Below, in pieces: positions 18,297 to 26,529 of a stretch of DNA of 35,779 bases (positions are counted from its first letter, which is position 1; each line of letters opens with the position of its first letter). A program made the translations under genes and the position numbers. The DNA is taken from the NCBI RefSeq assembly GCF_010820565.1, contig NZ_JAAIJQ010000058.1, positions 1 to 35,779 of the forward strand, written 5' to 3'. The stretch is from Thiorhodococcus minor (GTDB lineage Bacteria; Pseudomonadota; Gammaproteobacteria; Chromatiales; Chromatiaceae). The notes beneath the pieces were generated by a model, which saw only the letters and a program-made list of their open reading frames with translations, was not told the DNA's origin and made no database searches.

Positions 18297-19183
18297 AAGA
18301 GCTGACCATCCTGAGCGGGAAGGGCGGCACAGGCAAAACGACCGTCAGCGCGGCCTTCGCCTCGCTCGCATCGAGCAAGGTGATGGCGGACTGCGACGTC
18401 GACGCCTCCAACCTGCATCTGCTGCTGGCCCCAGAGCCGAGGCAGACCGCCGATTTCACGGCCATGCGCAGTCCGCGCATCGATGCCGAGCTGTGCGCCG
18501 AGTGCGGCTACTGTGAGTCCTGGTGCCGCTTCGACGCCATCAAGCTGGATTTCGACGACGGCTATGTGATCGACGCCCTTGCCTGCGAGCATTGCGGGTT
18601 GTGCGCGCTGGTGTGTCCCGAGAGCGCCATCCTCATGGAAGACCATGTCTGCGGAGCATGGATGGTCTCCGACACTCGGAAGGGGACGCTGGTCCACGCC
18701 CGTCTGGGCATCGGTGAGGACAACAGCGGCAAGCTGGTCACCCTGGTGCGCCGCGAGGCGCGACGGGCTGCGCAGGCCGAGGGGGTCGGGCTGGTGCTCA
18801 ACGATGGCCCGCCCGGTATCGGCTGCCCGGCGACCGCGGCAATCACAGGCACGGATCTGGTGCTGGCCGTGACCGAGCCGACGCCGTCCGGCATCCATGA
18901 CCTGGAGCGGGTCGCGGAGCTGTGCAAGCACTTCAAGGTGCCGCTCGCGGTCTGCATCAACAAGCACGACCTGGATGCCGAGAAGAGCGCGGCCATTCGC
19001 GACTGGTGTCAGTCGAGCGGCGCCGACCTCCTCGGCGAGATCCCCTTCGACCCGGCCGTCACCAAGGCGCTGATGGCGCAGCGCTCCGTCATCGACGCGG
19101 ACTGCGGCCCGGTGGTCGATGCCGTTACCGGGCTCTGGGAGGCAGTCTCCGCCCGCTTGGGTCAGCTGCCGGGGTCGCCGTAG
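18293..19183 (+). CDS. MinD-superfamily P-loop ATPase with inserted 2x[4Fe-4S] ferredoxin domain (second of two)
   Basis: 296 residues and a diverged paralogue of the preceding protein. Walker A is SGKGGTGKTT (8-17), the switch CDVDASNLH, and the ferredoxin Cys are C68-C71-C74-C78 and C98-C101-C104-C108. NDGPPGIGCPATAAI and VTEPTPSGIHDLERV follow. Its ATG lies within the stop of the first ATPase (ATGA), showing tight coupling. The last 22 bp overlap the 3' end of the convergent lipoprotein gene. It is the last gene of the ORP-like operon; no separate Mrp or sigma-54 activator gene follows, unlike the Desulfovibrio locus. Confidence 0.92.
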   Translation: MKELTILSGKGGTGKTTVSAAFASLASSKVMADCDVDASNLHLLLAPEPRQTADFTAMRSPRIDAELCAECGYCESWCRFDAIKLDFDDGYVIDALACEHCGLCALVCPESAILMEDHVCGAWMVSDTRKGTLVHARLGIGEDNSGKLVTLVRREARRAAQAEGVGLVLNDGPPGIGCPATAAITGTDLVLAVTEPTPSGIHDLERVAELCKHFKVPLAVCINKHDLDAEKSAAIRDWCQSSGADLLGEIPFDPAVTKALMAQRSVIDADCGPVVDAVTGLWEAVSARLGQLPGSP

Positions 19184-19503
19184 AAGACGTAGTTGGTCGA
19201 GTAGTCGCTGATCTCGAAATAGACCTTGCGCTCGCCATCGTCCTGGACGCCGTTCTGGTTGACGTCCAGGACGCCATAGCCGAAGCGGTATGGCCGCGAG
19301 CTGGAGCCCTGGGTGGCTCCAGCCGTGGTCAGCTTGTCGATCTTGATGAACTTGCGCGCCAGCTTCTCGCCGGCGTAGATCTCCAGGACGCCGTCGGCGC
19401 CGGTCCAGTTCTGGAGTGAGCGGCCGATCTTGTTCTGGGTCTCCTGCGTGCAGCCCGTTGCGATCACGGCCGTGGCCGCGAAGGCGATCAATCCTCTTTG
19501 CAT
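19162..19503 (-). CDS. Small lipoprotein
   Basis: 113 residues. The N-terminus MQRGLIAFAATAVIATGC is a lipoprotein signal with C18 as the lipidated Cys (the lipobox ATGC is slightly atypical at -3). The mature part has mixed charge, begins QETQNKIGRSLQNW and contains DVNQNGVQDDGE, an EF-hand-like acidic loop, before a Tyr-rich end. I know no family name. It converges on the second ATPase gene with a 22-bp overlap of coding ends, so it is a separate transcription unit. The ATG at 19503 is followed directly by the signal sequence. Confidence 0.75.
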   Translation of the reverse strand: MQRGLIAFAATAVIATGCTQETQNKIGRSLQNWTGADGVLEIYAGEKLARKFIKIDKLTTAGATQGSSSRPYRFGYGVLDVNQNGVQDDGERKVYFEISDYSTNYVFYGDPGS

Positions 19504-19781
19504 CGTCGCGCTCCTCTGTGGACGTGTGTCGGGGGAGGCTCCGCCAAGTCGCGGGGCGACGGCTCGCTGAGCGGGCGGCCCCTTGCCGGTCGCTTGGCGC
19601 TATCACGCCTGTGTCATCTTGCTGCTACGAAAGGATGATGACGCGCCCCCTGTCCGTCGTCATCATCAAAGGGGCTGGATTTGCAGGCCTGACCCCGCCG
19701 GAGCCTTCGCCTGGGGCCGCCGCCCGAATCTCTGCTACCATCCGCGCCGTCTCGTTTGCTTCGTATTGGAATCCCGCGCAC

Positions 19782-20282
19782 ATGGCTGTTCAGTTGCCGC
19801 CGGCGCTCGAGAAGCGCCTGAACAAGCTGTTCATCGAAAACAGACTTGTCTCGAAGATCCTGTCCTTCTTTTTCATGCCCTACCTCCTCAAGAGCGGATT
19901 GAAGGTCAACTTCGATCCCGAGGACTTTTTCGCGATCCTGCCCAAGCGCCAGATCAACCAGAACTGGTACAACACCATGGGCGGGGCGGCCATCCTGGCC
20001 AACCTCGAGCTCGCGGCTGGCGCCTATCTCTTTATGATGACGCGCGGCGAGTATCGCCTGGTGTGCAAGGGGCTCGATTACCGCTTCATCCTGCCCAGTG
20101 TGGGCGCCGTCATCTACAAGGCTGCCGCGGAGCCCGAGGCGCTCGGCGCCAAGCTTGCGACCGGCAAGAAGTTCGACATCGATCTCGATGTCAGGGTCTA
20201 TCGCGCCACCCCAGACGCCAAGCCTGGCAAGCGCATGGGCAGTGGCGTCATCACCTTCCATGTCTGGCCGGTCGGCACTTGA
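19782..20282 (+). CDS. Hotdog-fold thioesterase-like protein (DUF4442/PaaI-like)
   Basis: 166 residues. The pattern QNWYNTMGGAAILANLELAA is the central-helix signature of hotdog thioesterases (a small GG turn before the long helix). The C-terminal strands (DIDLDVRVYRATP, GVITFHVWPV) fit the fold. An acyl-CoA or similar thioesterase role is probable; the substrate is unknown. The start at 19782 gives the usual family length. The frame stays open upstream to 19416, but those residues look non-conserved. The next gene starts 4 bp after the stop, so they are co-transcribed. The 19504-19781 gap upstream has no other feature I can name. Confidence 0.72.
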   Translation: MAVQLPPALEKRLNKLFIENRLVSKILSFFFMPYLLKSGLKVNFDPEDFFAILPKRQINQNWYNTMGGAAILANLELAAGAYLFMMTRGEYRLVCKGLDYRFILPSVGAVIYKAAAEPEALGAKLATGKKFDIDLDVRVYRATPDAKPGKRMGSGVITFHVWPVGT

Positions 20283-20286
20283 GCCC

Positions 20287-21375
20287 ATGCTGCGAGATCT
20301 GCCCTGGTCCTTCTATCTCGCCTCGTCCTGGCTTTGGTGTATCGGCGCCTTCTTTCCGCTGATCCTCGCCCGGGACTATGGGGGCATCGCCCTGCTGCCC
20401 TTCACATTGCTCAACGTCTTGGGCGCGGCCTGGTTCGGCTTCCACTTCCGCAAGAAGCATAGCGACGCGCGGTTTCGTCAGCGTCAAGGCGGCGCGCCGC
20501 GGCTGTTCTCTCAAGTCACGATCCTCTACCAGATCGCCTTCGTCGTCTGGCTGAGCGCGGTGCTTGGCCAGCCATGGCTGATTGTGGTGATGCTGGGCCT
20601 CGTCCTTGGCTTCTATTCCGCCAAGCGTGCGCTGCACTGGGTCTCCATTGGTGTCTTCGCGGTCTCCATCGGGCTCTTTTGGCTCCAGGCGCGCTCGGGG
20701 CTGAGGCTGCCCGCGCTGGATGCCCAGGACAGCTGGCCGCAGCTCATCCTGCCGCTCGCCTTGGGCTTCCTGCTGTCTCCCTATCTGGATCTGACCTTCC
20801 ATCGCGCCTATGGGGCCAGCCGGAATCCGCGCTTCACCTTCGCGCTGGGTTTCGGCGTGCTCTTTCTGGCACTGCTGCTCTTCGTCTTCGCCTATGCGGA
20901 GACGCTGGCCGGGCTCTTCTTTGCGGGCGAGGCCAATGCCGCCCTGCTCGCACCGGTCATTGGCTTCATCCTGCTCCAAACGGCCTTCACCGCAGCCGCG
21001 CACGCGCGCGAGGTGGCGGCCGCGCCGACCGCGGGCGGCCTGGTGCGGGCGGTGTGGCCCATTGCCGCCGCCTTTCTCCTGCTGGGTCCAGCCCTCTATT
21101 TTTGGCAGGGCGCGGCTGTGCCAGTGATCGATGTCTCCGTCGGTGAGGTCGTCTACAAAGGCTTCCTGCTGATGTATGGGCTCGTCTTTCCGCTCCGAGT
21201 CCTCTTCCTCGATCAGCCTCGTCGATTCTGGGCCGTGCTGGGTCTTGCGACGCCCCTCTATTCGCTGGGCTTTCTGCTCGGCGGTCCTTGGAGCCTCGGG
21301 CTCGGCGCGGCCATGCTGGTCGTCCTGGCTGGACTCATGGCGCGGCGGACCCTTCCAGAGGCTGCTCCGGGCTGA
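20287..21375 (+). CDS. Polytopic membrane protein of unknown function
   Basis: 362 residues with about ten hydrophobic segments spread over the whole length, e.g. LPFTLLNVLGAAWFGF near residue 35, the segment at 95-110, LILPLALGFLLSPYLDLTF near 155-173, and several in the C-terminal half. A Lys/Arg-rich loop (FRKKHSDARFRQRQ) lies between helices 2 and 3. The arrangement suggests a transporter or membrane enzyme, but I recognise no family signature. It follows the hotdog protein by 4 bp and precedes creB by 114 bp. The link to a thioesterase hints at lipid metabolism; that is inference. Confidence 0.8.
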   Translation: MLRDLPWSFYLASSWLWCIGAFFPLILARDYGGIALLPFTLLNVLGAAWFGFHFRKKHSDARFRQRQGGAPRLFSQVTILYQIAFVVWLSAVLGQPWLIVVMLGLVLGFYSAKRALHWVSIGVFAVSIGLFWLQARSGLRLPALDAQDSWPQLILPLALGFLLSPYLDLTFHRAYGASRNPRFTFALGFGVLFLALLLFVFAYAETLAGLFFAGEANAALLAPVIGFILLQTAFTAAAHAREVAAAPTAGGLVRAVWPIAAAFLLLGPALYFWQGAAVPVIDVSVGEVVYKGFLLMYGLVFPLRVLFLDQPRRFWAVLGLATPLYSLGFLLGGPWSLGLGAAMLVVLAGLMARRTLPEAAPG

Positions 21376-21489
21376 GCGGCCGTGGTCTCGCGCCGTGCAG
21401 CTTGGGGCACGGCATGGTCAAATGGCGCCTTCGGGTTTGGTTGGCCGCGCGCGACGCAACGGCGGGCGGTGAAGCGGAGCGGAGGTTCC

Positions 21490-22185
21490 ATGTCTCTCCA
21501 GCCGAGACACATCCTCATCGTCGAGGACGAGCAGGCGATCGCCGACACGCTCATCTACGCGCTGCGCACGGAAGGATTTACGACGACCCATTGTCTGCTC
21601 GGGCAGGAGGGGCTGGCCCAGGCGGTGGCTGGGGGCGTGGATCTGATGATCCTGGACATCGGCCTGCCGGACCTGAGCGGCTTCGAGGTCTGTCGCGAGC
21701 TGCGTCGCACCAGCGAGCTTCCCGTGCTCTTCCTGACCGCGCGCGGCGATGAGATCGACCGCATCGTCGGGCTGGAGATCGGCGCGGACGACTATGTCGT
21801 CAAGCCCTTCAGCCCGCGCGAGGTGGCCGTGCGCGTGCGCCGTATTCTGCGCCGGCTGGCGCCCGGCGAGTCAGTCCAGCCGGTGGCGCAGGGCGGTCCC
21901 TTCGAGGTCGACCCACAGCAGTGCTCCATTCGCTACTTCGGCAGCGTCCTCGCACTGACGCGGTACGAGTACGCGCTTCTGGCGACCCTCGTCGGCGCGC
22001 CTGGACGCGTCTTCAGCCGCGCCCAGCTGATGCAGCGGGTGTGGACGCATCCAGAGCACAGCCTGGAGCGCACCGTGGATACCCACATCAAGACGCTGCG
22101 CGCCAAGCTGCGCGCGGTCCGCCCGGACCTGGACCCCATCTGCACGCACCGTGGCCTGGGCTATGCGTTGGAGATGCCGACGTGA
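21490..22185 (+). CDS. creB: Response regulator CreB (OmpR family)
   Basis: 231 residues. The receiver domain has acidic residues at ILIVEDE, the phosphoacceptor D56 in LMILDIGLPDL, the T in FLTARGDEID and K105 in DDYVVKPFSP. A winged-helix OmpR/PhoB domain ends it (LTRYEYALLATLVGAPGRVF, HTHRGLGYAL-like ending). GGAGG lies 5 nt before the ATG. The stop overlaps the GTG of creC, giving coupled synthesis of regulator and kinase. The likely targets include creD downstream, whose upstream region carries a cre-tag match. No creA is present in this window. Confidence 0.9.
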   Translation: MSLQPRHILIVEDEQAIADTLIYALRTEGFTTTHCLLGQEGLAQAVAGGVDLMILDIGLPDLSGFEVCRELRRTSELPVLFLTARGDEIDRIVGLEIGADDYVVKPFSPREVAVRVRRILRRLAPGESVQPVAQGGPFEVDPQQCSIRYFGSVLALTRYEYALLATLVGAPGRVFSRAQLMQRVWTHPEHSLERTVDTHIKTLRAKLRAVRPDLDPICTHRGLGYALEMPT

Positions 22186-23651
22186 GGATCTCGCTCCAGG
22201 TCGCGGCCGGCTACTTCTTGATCGTCGGCCTGGCGGCCTGGTTCGTGCTGGACGTCTTCGTCGAAGAGGTCAAGCCCGGCGTGCGCGATACCATGGAAGA
22301 TACCCTGGTCGACAGCGCCAATCTCATCGCCGAGCTCGTGGCGCCGGCATTGCTCGGACCGCCGGAGCTGCGCGCCGAGGCGGGGGCGCGCATCGCCGCC
22401 GCCCTGGCGCGCTACCAGGGCCGGAGCGTCGAGGCACGCATCTGGGGTCACGAGAAGCGCAGCCTGGACCTGCGCATCTTCATCACGGATGCCGATGGCC
22501 GGGTCATCTACTCCACCGAGCCCGACCAGATCGGCCGGGACTATTCGCGCTGGAACGACGTCTATCTCACGCTTGCGGGCCGCTACGGGGCGCGCTCGAC
22601 GCGCACGCGCCCGGATGACGACAGCTCATCGGTGATGCACGTGGCCGCGCCGATCCGGGACGCGGGCCGCATCATCGGCGTCGTCAGTGTCGCGAAGCCG
22701 GGCCACAGCGTGGCGCCCATCGTCGAGGGCAGTAAGGCCAAGATTCGCGAGCGCGGCTTCGTCCTGCTCGCCATCGCGGCGCTCATCGGCGGGCTCTTCA
22801 CCTGGCATCTGACGCGCGCGATCGGGCGTCTGCGCCGCTATGCCCTGGCGGTCACGGCGGGCCGTCGCACCGCGCCGCCCGTCTCCAGATCGCGTGAGCT
22901 GGCGGACCTGGCCGATGCACTGGGGGAGATGCGCGAGCGTTTGGAGGGCAAGCAATATGTTGAGCGTTACCTCCATACCCTGACACATGAGCTCAAGAGC
23001 CCACTGGCGGCGATCCGCGGCGCCGCGGAGCTGCTGACCGAGGGGGACATGCCACCGGCCGAGCGCACCCGCTTCCTCGACAACATTCGCGAGCAGTCGG
23101 ATCGGCTCGCCGAGGTCGCCGAGCGCCTGCTGGAGCTGGCCCGCGTCGAGCAGCAGCAGGCACTGACGGAATCTGCGCCTCTCGACCTCAAGACCCTCGT
23201 GCAGGGCTGTGTCGAGGCGGCCGCCCCGCTCGCCGCCCAGCGCGGCATCCGGTTTCAGCTCGATGCCGAGGGGCCCTATCAGGTCCAGGGTGATGCCTTT
23301 CTGCTTGGTCGTGCGCTGGCCAATCTGCTCGACAATGCCTTGCGGTTCTCGCCTGAGGCTGGGTGCATCCGGGTCGTGCTGCGTCGGTTGGCGCCAGCGA
23401 AATCTCGCGAGGCGCCGTCGCTGGTCGAGGTCTGTCTCGAGGATGAGGGACCCGGCATCCCCGACTACGCCCGGGACAGGGTCTTCGAGCGCTTTTTCTC
23501 GCTTCCCTGTCCGGGCGCCAAGAAGGGGACCGGACTCGGGCTCAGCTTCGTCCGCGAAGTCGCCGAGCTGCACGGGGGCTCGATCAGGTTGGAGAATCGC
23601 TCAACAACTGGCGCACGAGCCCGCATGAGCCTGCCGCTTCTGGGGGCGTGA
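22182..23651 (+). CDS. creC: Sensor histidine kinase CreC
   Basis: 489 residues from a GTG start that overlaps the creB stop (GTGA). TM1 (about 5-25), a periplasmic sensor domain (26-190, LRIFITDADGRVIYSTEP, PAS-like CreC sensor), TM2 (about 197-215), HAMP, HisKA with H269 in LTHELKSPLAAI, and an HATPase domain with LANLLDNALRFSP, EDEGPGIP and KGTGLGLSFV. All catalytic boxes are intact. It works in the inner membrane and phosphorylates CreB. In E. coli the signal relates to growth conditions and envelope stress; the signal here is unknown. The stop is followed by a 175-bp gap containing the creD control region. Confidence 0.92.
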   Translation: MRISLQVAAGYFLIVGLAAWFVLDVFVEEVKPGVRDTMEDTLVDSANLIAELVAPALLGPPELRAEAGARIAAALARYQGRSVEARIWGHEKRSLDLRIFITDADGRVIYSTEPDQIGRDYSRWNDVYLTLAGRYGARSTRTRPDDDSSSVMHVAAPIRDAGRIIGVVSVAKPGHSVAPIVEGSKAKIRERGFVLLAIAALIGGLFTWHLTRAIGRLRRYALAVTAGRRTAPPVSRSRELADLADALGEMRERLEGKQYVERYLHTLTHELKSPLAAIRGAAELLTEGDMPPAERTRFLDNIREQSDRLAEVAERLLELARVEQQQALTESAPLDLKTLVQGCVEAAAPLAAQRGIRFQLDAEGPYQVQGDAFLLGRALANLLDNALRFSPEAGCIRVVLRRLAPAKSREAPSLVEVCLEDEGPGIPDYARDRVFERFFSLPCPGAKKGTGLGLSFVREVAELHGGSIRLENRSTTGARARMSLPLLGA

Positions 23652-23729
23652 GCTCTCCGGTCTCCATTTCGCATCTGCCCTTGGCATCATCCGACCTCGG
23701 CCGACTCGGATCTTTCTGGTCGCTGCCAT

Positions 23730-23755
23730 TTCACACAACTTCACAGAGGCTTCAC
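23730..23755 (+). promoter_or_regulatory. CreB-binding cre tag upstream of creD
   Basis: Three TTCAC direct repeats lie at 23730-23734, 23740-23744 and 23751-23755. The last two are separated by exactly six bases, matching the cre-tag consensus TTCAC-N6-TTCAC described for CreB in E. coli. The first is spaced by five. The site ends 71 bp before the creD start, where an activator would be expected. Confidence 0.8.
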
Positions 23756-23826
23756 TCGGCCTCGATCAGGGCTTCAAACCCGCCTTCCACACTGTCTCCG
23801 AGGCTCAACAACGCAGGAGACAACTG

Positions 23827-25224
23827 ATGCAGAAGGCCCTAGTGATCAAATCCGCCGTGACGCTCGGTCTGGTACTGGCATTGGCGGTGCCATTGGGAAT
23901 GGTGGACCAGCTGGTCGGCGAGCGCGCGGCGCGGCAGCGCGCCGTGGTGACTGAGATCGCGGCGAGCTCCGCCGGGGCGCAGATGGTTCTGGGGCCTGTC
24001 CTCGTGCTGCCCTACACCCAGGCCTATACCGAGAGCTACTGGGCGGACGAGCCGGTCGAAGGTGGGACGCGCCGGACCCGGCGCACCCGCGAGGTGAAGG
24101 CCGAAGGCAAGACGCTCATCATGCCTCGGCAGGTGCAGATGACGTTTTCCGGTGACACGGCCCTGAAGCGGCGTGGCCTCTTCAAGGCCTTGGTCTACGA
24201 GCTGAATGGGGTGATCGAGGGGCACTTCCAGATCCCGGCGGCGCCCGAGGTTCAGGGGCGTCGAGAGGGCGCGAGGATCACCTGGGGCCAGGCCTATCTG
24301 AGTCTGGGCATCACGGATACGCGAGGCATCGCCCGGGCGCCGGTGCTCGACTGGGGCGGCACCGAGCATGGGTTCGAGCAGGGGACCATGCTGGGCAAGG
24401 CGGCGCCGAAGGGGATCCATGCCGAGCTGCCAGGTCTGGCTCTAGCTCAGCCGGCGTCGAGTGCGTCCGATGCTTCGCGTGAGATCGCCTTTCGCATCGC
24501 CCTCGGATTCCGCGGGACCGCGTCCGTCGGCTTCGTCCCGCTCGCCGAGAGCACCCGGATCGCGCTGGCGTCGACCTGGCCCCATCCCAGCTTTCAGGGG
24601 CGTTTCCTGCCCAACGCCGATAGCCAGCGCGTGAGCGCCGATGGCTTCAGCGCTGTCTGGGAAGTCTCCGGGCTGGCGACGGAGGCGCCGGCTGCCCTGC
24701 GGGCGCAGGTCGCGGCCGATCGGCCTTGTGGGTCTGGCTGTGCCGACTGGCTCGGCGTGCGCTTCATCGAGCCGGTGAACGTCTACTCCATGGCCGATCG
24801 TGCCTTGAAGTATGGAATCCTGTTCATCGGTCTCAGCTTCGCGGCCTTCTTTCTCTTCGAGCTGATCAAGTCGCTGCGGATTCATCCGGCGCAGTACCTG
24901 CTAGTCGGGCTTGCGCTGGCGCTCTTCTTCCTGCTCTTGCTGAGTCTCTCGGAGCATGTCGCCTTTGCGCTGGCCTATGCGGTGGCAACGCTCGCCTGTG
25001 TCGGGCTGCAAGGCGTCTATCTCAGCTCCGTGCTTGGCAGCCGTCGCCGCGGGCTCGCCTTCGCGGTCTTGCTGGCCGTGCTCTTCGGCGCGCTCTATGG
25101 CCTGCTCATCTCCGAGGATATCGCCTTGCTGATGGGCTCGACGCTGCTCTTCGGGCTGCTGGCGCTGGCCATGGTCTTGACCCGCAATCTGGATTGGTAT
25201 GCATTGGAGCCGAGGCGCGGCTGA
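23827..25224 (+). CDS. creD: Inner-membrane protein CreD (cell envelope integrity)
   Basis: 465 residues. One N-terminal TM helix (about 8-28), a large periplasmic domain (about 30-315, with GPVLVLPYTQAYTES and SLGITDTRGI, motifs I associate with CreD), and a block of five or six TM helices at 320-455 (YGILFIGLSFAAFFLFELIK and following). Length and layout match E. coli CreD (450). In E. coli it is the strongest CreBC target and confers colicin E2 tolerance when expressed. It is separated from creC by 175 bp holding its own cre tag, so it is probably transcribed separately. GGAGA precedes the ATG. Confidence 0.92.
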   Translation: MQKALVIKSAVTLGLVLALAVPLGMVDQLVGERAARQRAVVTEIAASSAGAQMVLGPVLVLPYTQAYTESYWADEPVEGGTRRTRRTREVKAEGKTLIMPRQVQMTFSGDTALKRRGLFKALVYELNGVIEGHFQIPAAPEVQGRREGARITWGQAYLSLGITDTRGIARAPVLDWGGTEHGFEQGTMLGKAAPKGIHAELPGLALAQPASSASDASREIAFRIALGFRGTASVGFVPLAESTRIALASTWPHPSFQGRFLPNADSQRVSADGFSAVWEVSGLATEAPAALRAQVAADRPCGSGCADWLGVRFIEPVNVYSMADRALKYGILFIGLSFAAFFLFELIKSLRIHPAQYLLVGLALALFFLLLLSLSEHVAFALAYAVATLACVGLQGVYLSSVLGSRRRGLAFAVLLAVLFGALYGLLISEDIALLMGSTLLFGLLALAMVLTRNLDWYALEPRRG

Positions 25225-25419
25225 GGGCGTATTCGCCGGGCTGCCGGGGTGGCCGTATCGCCCCGGCGGCCGGCGCGCAGATTGCTGAATCTGCGGCGAA
25301 AAGTTTGCTAACTGGCTGGGAGGCCGCCATACTGCAGTTGATCGCTAGGTCATGCGTGCTGGGCCGATCTCGAGCAGGCCGCACCATCTTCCCAAACGCT
25401 AGAAACGAGTCTGCCCACC

Positions 25420-26529
25420 GTGCCAACCGAGCTACTTTGGCTGCTCCTGCCATGGAGCCTTGCGTTCGTCTTTCTCGGACGGATGCGTACCTGCCCGCCG
25501 CTCCCCCAGCGTGCCGACGACGTCAAGGTGTCGGTCATCATTCCCGCGCGCAACGAGGAGTCCCGTTTGCCGCCGCTCCTCGCCTCACTGCAGGCGCAGG
25601 ACTATGGCCGCTATGAGGTGATCGTCGTCGATGACAACTCCACGGACGCGACCGCCGAGCTTGCCCGCGCCGCGGGGGCCAAGACGCTCACCTTGACCGA
25701 GCTGGCCCACGGCTGGCTGGGCAAGCCGCACGCCTGCTGGGTCGGCGCGCAAGCGGCAACAGGCGATCTCTTCGTCTTTCTGGACGCAGACACCGCGCTG
25801 GAGCCGACGGGGCTGCGGCGCATCGTCGGCACCCATGCCAAGCACGGCGGCCTGGTCTCGATTCAGCCCTACCACCTTATGCTGAAGGCCTACGAGCGGC
25901 TCACCGCCATGTTCTTCATCATCATGATGGGCAGCATTCGCTCGTTCACGCTCGCCGGGGATGCGGTCAAATCGAACGGCAGCTTCGGGCCTTGCATGGT
26001 CTGCTCGCGGGAAGACTACTTCCGCACCGGCGGGCACCGGCTGGTGCGCACCGAGATCATCGACGACGTGGCCCTTGGGCGCGAGATGGCAAAGCGCGGG
26101 GTTCGGGCTTCCAACTTCATCGGCGAGGGGACCATCTCCTTCCGCATGTATCCGGGCGGCCTGCGGGATCTGGCCGATGGCTGGACCAAGAATTTCGCGC
26201 GCGGCGCCATGACCACGGATCCGCTGATGTTGGCGATGATCACCTGGTGGATCTACGGCGCAGTCGCTTCAGTGGACGCCATGGTGGGCTGGGCGCGCGA
26301 TGGGCTGAGCATCTGGGTGATTGCCGGGGCGGCCGCCTACCTGGCCTATGTCGCTCAGCTCTGGTGGCTGCTGCGTCGGCTCGGCAACTTTGGTTTGGGC
26401 ACTGCCTTGACCTATCCGCTCTCGCTGGCCTTTTTCGTCGCCATCTTCTTCCGCTCCATCTATCGCACCCTAGTGCGCAACAGCGTTCGCTGGAAGGGAC
26501 GCTCCATCCCGGTGCGCACGCCGAGCTAG
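25420..26529 (+). CDS. GT2 glycosyltransferase, CrtQ-like (glycosyl-4,4'-diaponeurosporenoate type)
   Basis: 369 residues from a GTG start. The N-terminal TM anchor is LLWLLLPWSLAFVFLG. The GT-A fold has VSVIIPARNEE, VVDDNSTD and the metal-binding FLDADT. A later acidic motif is EIIDDVALGREM. At least three TM helices lie at the C-terminus (WVIAGAAAYLAYVAQLWWLL; FFVAIFFRSIY). Layout and motifs match the S. aureus CrtQ family, which glucosylates a C30 carotenoid acid. In a purple bacterium the acceptor may instead be a carotenoid alcohol or a lipid. It overlaps the convergent CrtO-like gene by 60 bp. A CrtQ-like label is safe; the substrate is not. Confidence 0.85.
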   Translation: MPTELLWLLLPWSLAFVFLGRMRTCPPLPQRADDVKVSVIIPARNEESRLPPLLASLQAQDYGRYEVIVVDDNSTDATAELARAAGAKTLTLTELAHGWLGKPHACWVGAQAATGDLFVFLDADTALEPTGLRRIVGTHAKHGGLVSIQPYHLMLKAYERLTAMFFIIMMGSIRSFTLAGDAVKSNGSFGPCMVCSREDYFRTGGHRLVRTEIIDDVALGREMAKRGVRASNFIGEGTISFRMYPGGLRDLADGWTKNFARGAMTTDPLMLAMITWWIYGAVASVDAMVGWARDGLSIWVIAGAAAYLAYVAQLWWLLRRLGNFGLGTALTYPLSLAFFVAIFFRSIYRTLVRNSVRWKGRSIPVRTPS

